Positions 1 through 11,416 are shown, counted from the first letter of the stretch. The stretch: 64,000 bases of DNA from Thereva unica (GCA_949987705.1 OX465286.1:21651676-21715675), one strand, 5' to 3'. The notes: a model not told the origin generated them from the letters alone. Made by a program: numbers and translations.

Positions 1-1
1 T

Positions 2-1006
2 GACTTAAAAACCCATAATCTGGTCACAGATAATGCAACGATTCCCCTGTTCCTCAAACCAAACTTAATGTCTCAAAAGTACCTTGTCCCAGCTAAGTCT
101 AAGCTGATTGTAAAATTACCCGTAGATGTACGGAACGGCGAAATTTATACGAGAGGATTTCTTGTAAACTCTTACCTGCACATTCCTGAAGGCATATACA
201 CCTCAAATAATTGGTATAGCCTAATGGAAGTAGTAAATAGATCAGAGTTCGATCAAACACTACTTCTAGAGCAACCACTAAAAGTGCATGCGTATACGAC
301 GGAAGAATATTCCGAGGTCAATTATTACGATATGAAGAGTGAGATTGAAGGAAATTTATCACATAACAACATTGCAGATCTCATTCGGACCTTCCACTTA
401 AATGACGAAGAGAAACGTCATCTTCTCAAAGTTTGCAAAGACTTCAACGAAATCTTTTTAAGAGAAGGGCAAACCCTTACTTTTACCAATCAGGTCAAAC
501 ATCGCATCCGCACCACTGACGAAGAACCAATCTATGTCAAGTCTTACCGCCATCCTTATATCCATAAGGAAGAGGTGAAGCGTCAGATAAATGACATGTT
601 GCATCAAGGTATTATTCGACACAGCTATTCACCATGGAGCTCTCCAGTGTGGATAGTAGCGAAAAAACTAGATGCAAGTGGTAAACAAAAATGGCGATTG
701 GTAATCGATTATCGCAAACTGAATGAGAAAACGATAAGCGATAAATATCCACTTCCAAATATTAACGAGATTTTGGACAAACTCGGCAAATGTCTGTATT
801 TTTCGACCCTTGACCTCGCGAGCGGATTCCATCAAATTGAAATGGACCCGCAGGACGTTTCCAAAACTGCATTCACAGTCGAAGGAGGACACTATGAATA
901 CGTTCGTATGCCCTCTGGATTAAAGAATGCTCCTTCCACGTTCCAACGAGTCATGGACAATGTGCTGGGAGATCTCATTGGAAAAATCTGTCTTGTATAC
1001 CTATAG
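2..1006 (+). pseudogene. pol: pol fragment: linker and N-terminal half of reverse transcriptase
   Basis: The frame is open from base 2 and has no start in the window, so the ATG at 68 is internal. It covers the linker before RT and RT motifs up to the catalytic region: the WRLVIDYRKLN motif, the FSTLDLASGFHQIEMD block holding the first catalytic aspartate, and MPSGLKNAPSTFQR. The frame ends at a TAG (1004-1006) immediately before the codons of the catalytic aspartate pair, and coding continues in another frame. The break is consistent with a small indel within 1001-1006. Typical of gypsy-type Pol; no RT activity is expected. Confidence 0.85.
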
Positions 1007-2538
1007 ATGATATAATCATCTTTTCAACCTCCTTGCAGGAGCACTGCGAAAATCTCCGTAAAGTTTTCGAAAAACTCCAAAAAGCCCGATTAAAAGTCCA
1101 GCTAGATAAATCGGAATTCCTTAAAAAGGAGATTGCCTTCTTATGGCATATCATCACCACTAAGGGAGTTAAACCAAACCCCGACAAAATACATGCTGTA
1201 AAAAATTTTCCCATTCCACGCACACCCAAGCAAATAAAGTCATTCCTCGGTCTAGTGGGTTATTACCGCAAGTTTATAAAGGACTTTGCAAAGTTAACCA
1301 AACCACTAACGGAATGTCTAAAGAAAGGGAGAAATATCGAACTAAACGATCGATATATTCAAGCATTCGAAGCTTGTAAAGATGTATTAACGAACGACCC
1401 AATTCTCCAGTACCCTGACTTCTCTAAACCTTTTATAGTAACGACCGACGTAAGTAACTATGCCATCGGTGCTGTGCTATCCCAAGGGACCATTGGCAGT
1501 GACAAGCCAATTTGTTTTGCTAGTAGGACGCTAACCATGTCTGAAATAAATAACTCTACAATAGAGAAAGAACTCTTAGCCATCGTGTGGGCTACAAAAT
1601 ATTTTCGTCCATATTTATTCGGACATCAGTTCACTATTGTCACGGATCATAAACCTCTTATGTGGCTTATGAATCTTAAAGAACCCAACTCCAGACTCGT
1701 AAGATGGAGATTAAAATTAGAGGAGTTTGATTATAAGATTGTCTATAAAAAAGGTACACAAAACTCTAATGCAGATGCACTCAGCCGCATTAGACCTAAC
1801 ACACACGCAAATACTGAAGTGCATGTACATGAAAGTAGTATGAACACATCTGTTCAAGGTACTAGTGGAACTACAGTCCACTCACAGGATGAAAATCTCA
1901 ACGACGGTATACCAATTTCAGAAAGACCACTTAACGAATTTAACATGCAATTGATACTTGAAAAATCCTCTAAAAGACCACCAATCTCACTGGAAACTCC
2001 GTTTAGGAATAAACAAAGAAGAATTATAAGATTACCAAATTTCGATCAACTCAATGTCATTGACATTCTAAAAAAATATCTACCACCCAATAAATTAACA
2101 GCTGTCTTTACCGACGATGACACATTCAAGTTAGTCCAAAACGTATATTCAGAATTCTTCGCAAGAAGCAAAAACTTTAAACTCATTCGTTGCAAAGAAC
2201 TACTTAAAGACATCCACGAAGAGGATGAACAAGATAAAATCATCAAAGACTACCATACCAATAATAATCATCGAGGCATCAACGAGACATTGCTGCATCT
2301 AAAAAGGGAAATATACTTCCCTTTGATGAAAACAAAGATTAACAAAATAATAAATGATTGTCATCAATGTCAAACATTGAAGTATGACCGCAGTCCCCCT
2401 AAACTAAAGTATGAAATACCAGAGACCCCAGAAAAACCTTTGGACATCATTCACATCGATATTTATACTATCAGTAATAAACAGATATTGACTATTATCG
2501 ATAAATTCTCTAAGTTCGCAGCGGCATATAAGAAATAG
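1007..2538 (+). pseudogene. pol: pol fragment: RT C-terminus, RNase H, integrase N-terminus
   Basis: Continues Pol in a different frame from the preceding piece. It begins with the second half of the RT palm (DDIIIF at about 1006-1024) and thumb (FLGLVGYYRKFIKDFAK). RNase H follows (TTDVSNYAIGAVLSQ, IEKELLAIVWA, TDHKPLMWL), then the integrase HHCC zinc finger (H..H near 2270, CHQC near 2360) and the start of the integrase core with the first acidic residue (HIDIYT). A stop at 2536-2538 cuts the core before the second catalytic aspartate. The RNase H order and the NADALSRI block at its end are standard for Ty3/gypsy. Confidence 0.85.
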
Positions 2539-3223
2539 CCTGAACATGGTGAAATCATTGAAACATTTCTTTAGCCTTCACGGCATCCCCAAGAAAATTG
2601 TCTCAGACCAAGGTGCAGAATTCACATCATCACTATTCGATGACTTTTGCAAACAATATGGAATTCTCCATCATGTCACCTGCTTCCAGCAAACGAGCAG
2701 CAATGCTCCGGTCGAAAGAATGCACTCAACCTTAACGGAAATATATAGGATTATATATAATAAGAGTAGTCATATGGATCACGACGAAATTCTCAGCGAA
2801 TGTCTAACCACATATAATAACGCCATACATTCAGCTACAAAACATACCCCTTACGAATTGTTCTATGGAAGAACCCACGAATTCAACAAAACACTACAAT
2901 ATAATAATGAGCATGATTACCTACGAAAATTAAATGAATATAGACAAAAAATATACCCAGAAATAAAGGCTAGAATGGAAGAGGAAGAAAATGTTAAGAA
3001 AAACTTAGAAAAACTCAATAAAGACCGACAAGACCCTGTAGATTTAGAAGAAGATAATGTAGTCTATAGAAAAGAGTGTAGGCGTAACAAACTAACACCT
3101 AGGTTTTCAAAGCATAGAATTAAGCATAATAATAAAATTTCAATCATTACTAACCACAATAAGAAATTTCATAAAGCTAGGATTAAAGTTAGACGTAAAT
3201 TACAAGGAAACTATAGAGAATAG
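2539..3223 (+). pseudogene. pol: pol fragment: integrase core and C-terminus
   Basis: Third Pol piece, shifted again in frame relative to the one ending at 2538. It carries the second catalytic aspartate (IVSDQGAEF) and the glutamate (NAPVERMHSTL), then a lysine/arginine-rich C-terminal tail. The frame shift lies at about 2520-2546, inside the core, so the integrase is disrupted. The C-terminus lacks a clear GPY/F block and resembles the basic tails of env-bearing gypsy integrases. Confidence 0.8.
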
Positions 3224-4273
3224 AGTAAAATCCGGTGACAACATTATAAAACACACACAATATTTAGCCCAAATAAATTATAATATAGATTTAATAAACA
3301 GCCATTTGACAAACTTAGCAGAAGCCATAGTACTCGCAAGATTAAACATTATATCGAAACAAATTTTAAACCATAAAGAATTAAACGAGATTTACCACAA
3401 TTTGAAAGATCAAGCAATAGAAATCAAATCCAAAGAAAACATTTACGAATTGTTAGAATTAGAAGCATATTACAGTAATCTAAATATTATCTTTAATGTT
3501 AAAATACCTGTTCTTTCACCAGAAACTTATTCTATGTTCCACCTAATTCCCTTACCTATAAACCATACAAAAACAATAGTCACAAAACCCTACCTAATCA
3601 TAAATTCCCATAACATTCAATATTTCGACAATAAGTGTTTCAAGGTTGAAGGTACCTACCCACTATTGTAAGGAATCACCACACCAGGAAGCCACCAACA
3701 TGTCCAAATGCATTGGACCCCTCATACAGAATCAACCAGCAGAATGCCAGCTTATAGAGCACTCTACCATACTTAGTATCCAGCAGCCAGAACCAAACTA
3801 TATTCTTCTAAGTGATCTCCCGGAAACCAGAATTAAATCCTCTTGTGACTCCACTAACTTAAATTTAAAAGGGACAAAATTAATACATTTCCAAAATTGC
3901 ACCGTCGAAATCAACGGGATAACGTATAAAGGAACCATCGCCAACTTCTGGGATGACATTCACGTTCATTAACAGGACCAATTATTCCTCCATAATAGAA
4001 GACATCCACCTACAAAAAATTAGAGCATCCCACATCCAAAATAGAAAGGCCATAGAACTTCTGGACATCAAAACAACCCATAAGGACAACATTACACTCA
4101 TCGCAATAGTATTCATTGGCTTCACCATCTTTGCAGTTTGCGCATTCATCATCTATGGACGAATCAAAACTCTCCGAAATGAAACACCGGTCATCTGTAA
4201 CAAGATATCAACCATAGAAAATCCTGGTGATCCTCCGAGCATCCAGCTTTACTGGCCGAGGACACTCTCTTAG
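3224..4273 (+). pseudogene. env: env remnant, N-terminal part missing, two frame breaks
   Basis: Three overlapping reading pieces in successive frames (about 3230-3671, 3646-3972, 3953-4273) form the C-terminal two thirds of a gypsy-type envelope protein. Visible are cysteines in the middle piece and a hydrophobic membrane segment of about 24 residues in the last piece (near 4100-4175), followed by a short basic tail. No signal peptide and no furin-type site is present, so the N-terminal surface part has been deleted between integrase and this region. Assignment rests on position, the membrane anchor and resemblance to the better preserved env at 21538-23365. Non-functional. Confidence 0.7.
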
Positions 4274-4281
4274 AGGGGAGG
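4271..4281 (+). other. Polypurine tract
   Basis: The purine run TAGAGGGGAGG lies directly before the AGTTAC that starts the LTR. Gypsy-type elements prime plus-strand DNA synthesis from such a tract. Confidence 0.65.
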
Positions 4282-4624
4282 AGTTACGGCTTCCGCCTTC
4301 ACGTCATGACCTCCACCATACATGCGTCCAGTTCTCACCAAAGCTTCAGCACACTCATATTACAACCTCACGGCACAGGTGCTTCCACGCGCCACCAATT
4401 ATTGCATTATTGCAATAAATGCACAATAATCGGAAACATCAGCAATAAACCCAGACGAAATTCTTAGAACTCCAATCAGGCCCGAAACCACCAAATTTAT
4501 TAAAATTGTAATTATAAAATAAGTATTTTTTGGATTTAGTTTTAAGTTGACAATCAATGTAGAAAGTTGTAAAATAAAGTTTGTGAGCGGAAAAATTCTT
4601 TTTTTAAGACTTCGTTAGAGCAAT
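4282..4624 (+). repeat. 3' LTR of the gypsy-type remnant
   Basis: Starts with AGTTAC right after the polypurine tract, as gypsy-class LTRs often do. It contains AATAAA at 4573-4578, and ends near GCAAT where R1-clade ORF1 coding sequence begins. The 5' LTR is outside the window, so the right boundary (about 343 bp LTR) is inferred from the start of the R1 coding sequence and may be off by a few bases. Confidence 0.6.
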
Positions 4625-4639
4625 ATCCTATTTCGCGCC

Positions 4640-5100
4640 CCGTCGAAAAAGAGAGCAAGAACCCGGACGGTTCTGCCTGGACGACGGTGGAGCGGAAAAA
4701 GCGGAAAATGAAAAAAAGAAGGCTGAAAGAGGGAAACAAGCTGAGGCAAAAGACCAGGTCGGATGCGATTATCATCACGACCAAAGGGGAAGCTACCTAC
4801 GCGGAGATCCTTCGCAAGGTGAGGACAGATTCCTCCCTCGCAGAGGTCGGAAATAGCGTAAGAAGGGTCAGGAGAACGCAAAAGGGCGATCTCCTGCTTG
4901 AGCTCAAGAGGGGAGATGCTAAGACCGAAGACTAGAGCAGAAGGTAAAAGCATCGATAAACGGGGTGCCTGAGGTGAGAGCCAGCACAAATACGGTGGTG
5001 ATCGAGTGTAGAGGCTTGGATGAGATCACAACCAAGGAAGAGGTCTGCGAAGCACTGAGGACCCAGCTAGGTCTGACGGTCGAAGAAAAGGATGTCCTCA
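4640..5100 (+). pseudogene. R1-clade ORF1 (gag-like), N-terminal and middle part
   Basis: Reads as ORF1 of an R1-clade LINE: a very basic stretch (ERKKRKMKKRRLKEG), then SDAIIITTKGEATYAEILRK and VRRTQKGDLLLELKRG, the conserved middle of these proteins. The frame changes once near 4930-4950, after which the typical block continues (VPEVRASTNTVVIECRGLD, TKEEVCEALRTQLG). Coding similarity stops at the foldback insertion at 5101. ORF1 proteins of this clade bind the element RNA and carry the complex to chromatin. Inactive here. Confidence 0.75.
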
Positions 5101-5560
5101 TAGTCCATTCAAAACGCGCGTTATGGTGTTCCAAAATAACACCGTTAAGAAAATCGAACCCTAAACGTTTTTGGGGTCGCTGATCACGAAAATCTAGGTC
5201 CCGCGGTCCTAAAATTAGGGCGTCACCCCTAAAAATGCAAAAAACACCCCTTTTTAGGGGGTTTTCGCGATTATTTCAGTAGTAATGAAAACTAATGCGA
5301 TGAAATGCACTTTTTTTAATATTTATTTGCGAAGGTGGTTGATTTATACTAAATTAAGGCGAACTTAATGGTAAGGGGTACTCCTAAAGGGTTGAAAGTA
5401 CCCCTAAATTGGCGAAAAATGGCAAAATTGTAAAAAAAAAATTTTCCCAAGTTTATTCTTCAAATTCGATTGTGGGCGTACTGTCAGGCAAAAGGGTTAA
5501 AACTACCCCTACGATAATAAAAACAACTTTATATAAAAAAAATTCCAAAACATTTTTTTT
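5101..5560 (+). repeat. Left arm of the foldback element
   Basis: Near-perfect inverted copy of 5870-6334 and of 6335-6775. Landmark words in order: GGTGTTCCAAAATAACACCG (5125), CGCTGATCACGAAAATC, GTCCCGCGGTCC, then runs with ACCCCT, and the GTGGGCGTACTGTCAGGCAA block near 5472. Confidence 0.8.
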
Positions 5561-5869
5561 GCTTTTTGTTTGAAATTTGGTTCAAAAGGTATTATCAGCA
5601 AAAAATTAATTTTTTCAACTCTTAAGGGGGTAAAAATACCCCCACATTAAAATTGTAATTGGAACAAATTGAAATTTATTGTTTTGCATTAAAATTTATA
5701 TTTGATGAAATATTATTAAAACATTTGGAAATTTTTTAACCCTCTTAAAGGAGTTAAACCTTAGGGGTAAATTGAAAAAAAAATTCTTTCGTAGATGCAA
5801 TTAAATTTTTTTAATGAATTGTTTGAATAAAAATTCTTTTTATTAGAAAATATAAATTGATAAATTTTT

Positions 5870-6334
5870 GCAATTTTTTTATATAAAGTTGTTTTTATTA
5901 TAGTACGGGTAATTTTAACCCCTTAAGGGTTGAAAATAATTTATTTTTGCCTGACAGTACGCCCACAATCGAATTTGAAGCATAAACTTGAAAAAAAAAA
6001 TGTTTACAATTTTTGCCTTTTTTGGCCGATTTAGGGGTAGTTTCAACCCTTTAGGACTACCCCTTACCATAAAGTTCGCCTTAATTTAGTATAAATCAAC
6101 CACCTTCGCAAATAAATATTAAAAAAGTGCATTTCATCGCATTAGTTTTCATTATTACTGAAATAATCGCGAAAACCCCCTAAAAAGGGGTGTTTTTTGC
6201 ATTTTTAGGGGTGACGCTCTAGTTTTAGGACCGCGGGACCTCGATTTTCGTGATCAGCGACCCCAAAAACCTTTGGGGTTCGATTTTCTTAACGGTGTTA
6301 TTTTGGAACACCCCCCCCTAGTTTTCAATGAACT
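5870..6334 (-). repeat. First right arm of the foldback element
   Basis: Inverse of the left arm, ending in CGGTGTTATTTTGGAACACC, a C run and GTTTTCAATGAACTAT. That last word is a diverged copy of the outer terminus at 6760-6776, showing that this arm also has its own complete end. Confidence 0.75.
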
Positions 6335-6775
6335 ATATTGTAGGGGTAGTTTTAACCCCTTAAGGGTTGAAAATAATTTATTTTTGCCTGACAGTACGCC
6401 ACAATCGAATTTGAAGCATAAACTTGGGAAAAATTTTTTTTTACAATTTTTGCCATTTTTCGCCAATTTAGGGGTACTTTCAACCCTTTAGGAGTACCCC
6501 TTACCATTAAGTTCGCCTTAATTTAGTATAAATCAACCACCTTCGCAAATAAATATTAAAAAAAGTACATTTCATCGCATTAGTTTTCATTATTACTGAA
6601 ATAATCGCGAAAACCCCCTAAAAAGGGGTGTTTTTTGCATTTTTAGGGGTGACGCCCTAATTTTAGGACCGCGGGACCTCGATTTTCGTGATCAGCGACC
6701 CCAAAAACCTTTAGGGTTCGATTTTCTTAACGGTGTTATTTTGGAACACCCCCCCCCCGCGTTTTGAATGGACTA
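6335..6775 (-). repeat. Second right arm, direct duplicate of the first
   Basis: Repeats about 5910-6334 in direct orientation with few differences (for example GTAGGGG for GTACGGG near the start, and one base missing in the CAGTACGCC block). Ends at the outer terminus CGCGTTTTGAATGGACTA. Confidence 0.75.
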
Positions 6776-6980
6776 TCAGGCTAAGAGAGTCGTGGCCAGC
6801 AGCAAGGATAGAGGAAGGCTGTGCCGAGGCTGCGGGAAAGACGGCCACAAGGTAAAGGAGTGTGACCAAGCCGCAAAATGCCTAATTTGTAGGGAAGTTG
6901 AGGGCAGAGATAGTGGGCACGTGACCGGAGGTAATAGATGTCCGGCGTTCAAGGAGGCGCTGAAAAACAGACGAAGATAA
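6776..6980 (+). pseudogene. R1-clade ORF1, C-terminal zinc-knuckle part
   Basis: Resumes ORF1 after the foldback. It contains CRGCGKDGHKVKEC (CX2CX4HX4C) and a following CLIC..H..C knuckle, ending RCPAFKEALKNRRR and a TAA at 6978-6980. Family members carry another CCHC knuckle and about 60-70 residues between the block ending at 5100 and this point. That part is absent, so the insertion came with, or after, a deletion. The 3' end overlaps the start of ORF2 by 43 bp in another frame, a usual arrangement in this clade. Confidence 0.75.
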
Positions 6981-7324
6981 GGTTTATACAGATAAACCTG
7001 AACCACTGTCAAGCGGCACAAGATCTGCTGGAACAGACAGTCTACGAGGAAAAAATCGACGTCGCAATCGTCTGCGAGCAGTATAGAAACCTGCACAGCG
7101 GCGTCTGGATAAACGATAGCAGCGGCACGTCAGCGATATGGACGTGTGGGAGCCGAGCCATGGAAGATACCATGAGAAGCCCAGAGAATGGCTTCACGCG
7201 GGCAAAAGTAAGCGGAGTACACGTCTACAGCTGCTATGCGGCGCCAAGCCTGGCACTAGACGATTACGAGTCGACGCTGGAAAGGTTAGCCGCCGACGCG
7301 AGCCGCCATCACCCGGTAATATTA
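6938..7324 (+). pseudogene. R1-clade ORF2, N-terminal part of the endonuclease
   Basis: Starts at ATG 6938 overlapping the end of ORF1. An apurinic-like endonuclease domain opens with IRFIQINLNHCQAAQDLL and includes IDVAIVCEQYRNL, where the catalytic glutamate is expected, and VHVYSCYAAPSL. Coding stops at HHPVIL, where the MITE at 7325 splits the domain just before the GDFNAR motif. The nuclease nicks the target site so that the 3' end can prime reverse transcription. Continues at 7656. Confidence 0.8.
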
Positions 7325-7655
7325 TGCTGTAAACATACTAAGGGCGAAAATAGTTCCCACAGCGACTGGCAAAAACGAATAGAACACACAGCTTTTCTAT
7401 GAGTATGAAGGGTGCAGCACAATATGCAGACCACTCGACGACGAGGTCGCCGAGAGTGGCGACTCAATCAATCCAAGTTCTATTTCGTAGCCGTCGCCCC
7501 TCAAAGTTGCCTGGGCGGTGTGACATGGGATTGTGTTGCTATTCTCGTATGTTCCTGTGCGCGTGTGTAGCATTCGGATGTCGAAGATGATTATTCTTGT
7601 GTGTGCTTTTTAATTTGTGTGCACCGTCGCCGTCGCCCTTAGTATATTTACAGCA
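7325..7655. mobile_element. 331-bp MITE with TTA target duplication, inside R1 endonuclease
   Basis: Terminal inverted repeats TGCTGTAAACATACTAAGGG (7325) and the matching CCCTTAGTATATTTACAGCA (7636-7655), one mismatch in the shared 23 bp. It is flanked on both sides by TTA (7322-7324 and 7656-7658). Removing the element and one TTA gives a continuous ORF2 frame (334 bp shift) running from HHPVIL into AGDFNAR, so the termini are certain. A 3-bp TTA/TWA duplication is the hallmark of PIF/Harbinger elements, so that superfamily is the likely source of transposase; no coding sequence is present in the MITE. Confidence 0.85.
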
Positions 7656-10304
7656 TTAGCGGGTGATTTCAATGCTCGAGCTGTCGAATGGGGCAGTCGA
7701 CTAACGAATGCAAGAGGGCGCATACTTCTAGAAGTATTCTCGCGACTTAACGTGGTGTTGGTCAACACCGGAGGCGAAAACACCTTCCAAAGGGGTGGGA
7801 GATCGTCTGTAATCGACATCACTTACGTGAGCGATTCAGTGGCCAAGGACCTACAGTGGCGGGTGAGCGATTTGTACACGCACAGCGACCACCAAGCCAT
7901 CATCTTCGAGATTGGTCAGGGTATAGGGAAAAGGAATCGCTATGGAACGAATAGAGGATGGTCAGTAAATAAACTCGACACGGAGGTGTTCGAGGAAGTA
8001 TTCCTGCATGATGCGAGGTCGGCAGGAGGTGCCAGGGAAGGGGCAGAGCGAATCGAAGATTCGTTAAAACATGCATGTGATGCATCCATGCCTCGGCGCG
8101 CCGGCCATCGGCAACACCCACCAAACTTCTGGTGGAACGCCGAGATCGACGAATGCCGAAAGGCCTGCCTGAAAGCGAGAAGGAGAACTCAGAGAAATCG
8201 GAACCGTCCGGATTTCGATGAACTCCTTAAGAGATATAAGGAAGCGAGAAAAACTTTGAACAAAGCCATCACTAGAAGTAAATCCGAGCACTTCAAAAGG
8301 TTGTGCCGAGAAGCAGACTCGGACCCCTGGGGCGGAGCCTATAAAATGGTCATGTCAGCGGTCAAGGGCAAGCGCTCTCCGCCGATCACCTGCCCCGCGC
8401 TGCTCCAGAGTATTGTGTACGTCCTGTTTCCACAGAACGTACGCACCGCCGAACTACCCACCCCTCAGGTGGACCCAGAAGAGGTACCTGCGGTGACCGC
8501 AGATGAGATTCTGGAGGCTGCAAAAAAGGTAGCCATCAATAAGGCCCCTGGCATGGATGGCATACCAAATAAAGCTGCGAAGCTAGCAGCTTCAATAGCG
8601 CCAGACAGGTTCGCTGAAGTCTTCACAGCGTGCCTGAGAGAGGGGATCTTCCCGGAGCGATGGAAACAACAGAATTTCGTGCTCCTACCGAAGCCGAACA
8701 AGCCTTTAGGGGACCCATCGTCCTACAGACCGATATGCCTCCTTAGTTGCATAGACAAACTTTTCGAGCGGGTGATCTGTAACAGGATTCTCCCTAGCGT
8801 CGAAAGGGTAGGTGGCCTGTCGGACAAGCAATTCGGCTTCAGAAAGGCAAGGACGAAAACTGATGCAATCAATATGGTGGTGGGCATAGCAAGAGCCGCC
8901 ATAGAGAAAAATCACTGCTGCGCACTGATAACCCTCGACGTAAAAAATGCTTTCAACTCAGCGAGGTGGAGCAAAATAGTTGAGGCGTTAACCAAGCTAG
9001 GCACACCTTAGTACCTAGTGCGTGTAGTGGCCGACTACCTCCAGGGTAGGTCGCTTCATTGTGATTCGGATGATGGTCCTAAAGTGTTCGGGACAACATG
9101 CGGTGTCCCGCAAGGTTCCGTCCTGGGCCCTCTCCTATGGATCGCAATGTACAATGATGTGTTGGGGTTTCGTCTTCCAAAGGAAGCAGTGGCGATCGGG
9201 TTCGCAGATGATGTCGGGGTAGTTGTCGAAGGAAAACACCCAGATGACATCGAACTGTATGCGAACGAAGCGATCTGGGAAATAAAAGCGTGGTTAGAAC
9301 GCGCTGGGTTGAAGCTTGCTGAGCACAAAACTGAAGCAGTGCTGATCAGCAAACGGCGAAAGCCAGTGTCCGTGAGGATCAAGGTAGGGGAACAGATCAT
9401 CCACTCACAGCCCGCTCTAAGGTACCTGGGAGTGATGATCGATCGGAGGCTAAATTTCAAAGCGCACTACTTGGAGGGCACGGCAGACAAAGCTTCTGCG
9501 ATTTGTGCAACACTCGCAAGAATGCTGCCCAATGTTGGGGGCCCTAGACCGAGTCGCCGCCTCCTCTTGGGGAGGGTGGTCAGCTCAGTCCTGTTATACG
9601 CAGCGCCAGTGTGGGCAGCAGCGTTAAACAGGACTGCTAATAGCAGAAAATGGAGGGGTGTATATAGGCTAAGTGCACTTCGCGCTTGCTGCGCGTACAG
9701 GACCACGTCCGACGATGCGGCGTGCGTGATAGCGGGGATGATTCCCGTAGACATTCTGGCGAGGGAGGGCATGCGTCTCTATGACCCAGAATACGGTAGA
9801 GGACAGCCAAGAAGGGTACGGCGGCAGATTGCGCGCTGTGAGTCCTTAAGGGAATGGCAGGGGAAGTGGGACGAGTCTGTTAAGGGTCGTTGGACCCACA
9901 GACTTATCCCTAACGTGGGAATATGGGTTTCGAGGGAGCGTGGGGAAGTAAGTTACGACCTCACGCAGTTCCTGAGCGGACATGGGGGGTATAGGAAATA
10001 CCTCCACCGCTTCGACCACGATGATTCTCCGTTGTGTCCGGTATGCCCAGCGACGGAAGAAGACGCGGAGCACGTCTTCTTTGCCTGCTCGAGATACGCC
10101 GAGGAAAGGGCGGAATTAGAAGAAACGGCCCAGGCGCCACTAACGCCGGAAAACATCGTAGAACATATGATGAGATCCGAGGAAATGTGGAAGAAAGTGG
10201 AAGCAACCCTGAAGGCCATTCACAGAAAGTTAAGGCAAGAAGAAGCCACCAGAAAGAGAGAAAGGCGAAGAAATGCCGCGAGCAGTAGCAACCCCTATGG
10301 GTAA
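7656..10304 (+). pseudogene. R1-clade ORF2: endonuclease C-terminus, reverse transcriptase, zinc finger
   Basis: Resumes the endonuclease at AGDFNARAVEWGSRLTN, with the catalytic SDHQAI near 7884. The RT domain follows: [69 protein letters not shown] (about 9103) and the catalytic FADD at 9201-9212. The C-terminus has a cysteine/histidine finger (CPVCPATEEDAEHVFFAC, about 10036-10089) and a basic end. One in-frame TAG at 9009-9011 interrupts an otherwise open frame, in a linker between the LDVKNAF and GVPQGS motifs. Without the MITE and this stop the ORF is remarkably well kept, which suggests a fairly young copy. Confidence 0.88.
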
Positions 10305-10499
10305 AGACCAGAGGGACACCTAAAGGGTCATGGTGGTGACGCCCGCCCGAAGTAATGCCTCGCGGCGGTCCCGGGCGGGGTAAGGGTCACACAAGGGGGT
10401 GGTGAGTTTAGTTCGGTAAAAATCCGACAAACTGTCTGAGTGCGGACCCTCAGCGGTGTCTATGAAGATTCTCACAATCCCTCGTAAAACAAAAAAAAA

Positions 10500-10505
<6 letters not shown>
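10305..10505 (+). other. 3' UTR of the R1-clade element
   Basis: About 200 bp after the ORF2 stop, with a GC-rich block around 10340-10400 that contains GCCCGCC and GGGCGGGG words able to pair, ending in an A run at 10488-10500 that leads into the (TA)n tract. Confidence 0.65.
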
Positions 10506-11132
<627 letters not shown>

Positions 11133-11416
11133 TTAAGTTTACAAAGCGGCCGGCTGTGGATAGGTTTTGGATAAACAAACGGGATTCGATCGAGATTTAC
11201 GTATCACTCTGTATTTTTGTATTTTGCGTACACTGATAGCTTACTCATGAAAATGGGAGGTAAGGCTACGAAACTACAGGGTTATATGTAAACCTCTACC
11301 GAAAAGCAAGTTGAAAACGCCCTAGCGGCTAAAAAGTTACGATTCCCCCCACCCAAACACGATTTTTTATTCGTCTATCCAAAACCTATCCACAGCCGGC
11401 CGCTTTGTAAAGTTAA
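11133..11416. mobile_element. Small inverted-repeat element flanked by TTAA
   Basis: Two arms of about 46 bp (11131-11176 and 11373-11418) are inverse copies with only a few mismatches. Shared words are TTTACAAAGCGGCCGGC and TGTGGATAGGTTTTGGATA. TTAA sits at both outer ends (11133-11136, 11413-11416), which would be the target duplication and leave a 276-bp element. TTAA duplications are typical of piggyBac-type transposition, but the termini do not start with the usual CCC, so the superfamily is open. The inner 196 bp has no ORF. Confidence 0.65.

Larger units (their letters stand above)
1..4624 (+). mobile_element. Decayed gypsy-type env-bearing LTR retroelement, 3' part
   Basis: Remnant of a Ty3/gypsy element of the env-bearing insect type. 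The order RT, RNase H, integrase, env, polypurine tract, LTR is readable on the plus strand; gag, protease and the 5' LTR lie left of the window or are lost. The reading frame is broken in the RT catalytic region, in the integrase core and twice in env, so the copy is dead. R1-clade ORF1 coding sequence begins directly after the LTR, which suggests the element sits inside that LINE. The family call rests on RT and env similarity seen by eye; the exact lineage is not resolved. Confidence 0.85.
5101..6775. mobile_element. Foldback element with three long arms, inserted in R1 ORF1
   Basis: Non-coding, AT-rich element bounded by inverted termini: TAGTCCATTCAAAACGCG at 5101 and its exact reverse complement ending at 6775. 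Inside lie long arms rich in GGGGT/ACCCC words: a left arm (5101-5560), an inverted right arm (about 5870-6334) and a second right arm (about 6335-6775) that repeats the first in the same orientation. The flanking TA at both ends would fit a Tc1/mariner-type TA target, but the reconstructed empty site does not restore ORF1, so some host sequence is missing. No transposase ORF is present. Confidence 0.75.

Noticed and set aside
5400..6500. Frames inside the foldback arms (for example 6254-6466 and 6273-6491)
   Set aside because: They are products of the long inverted repeats and mirror each other.
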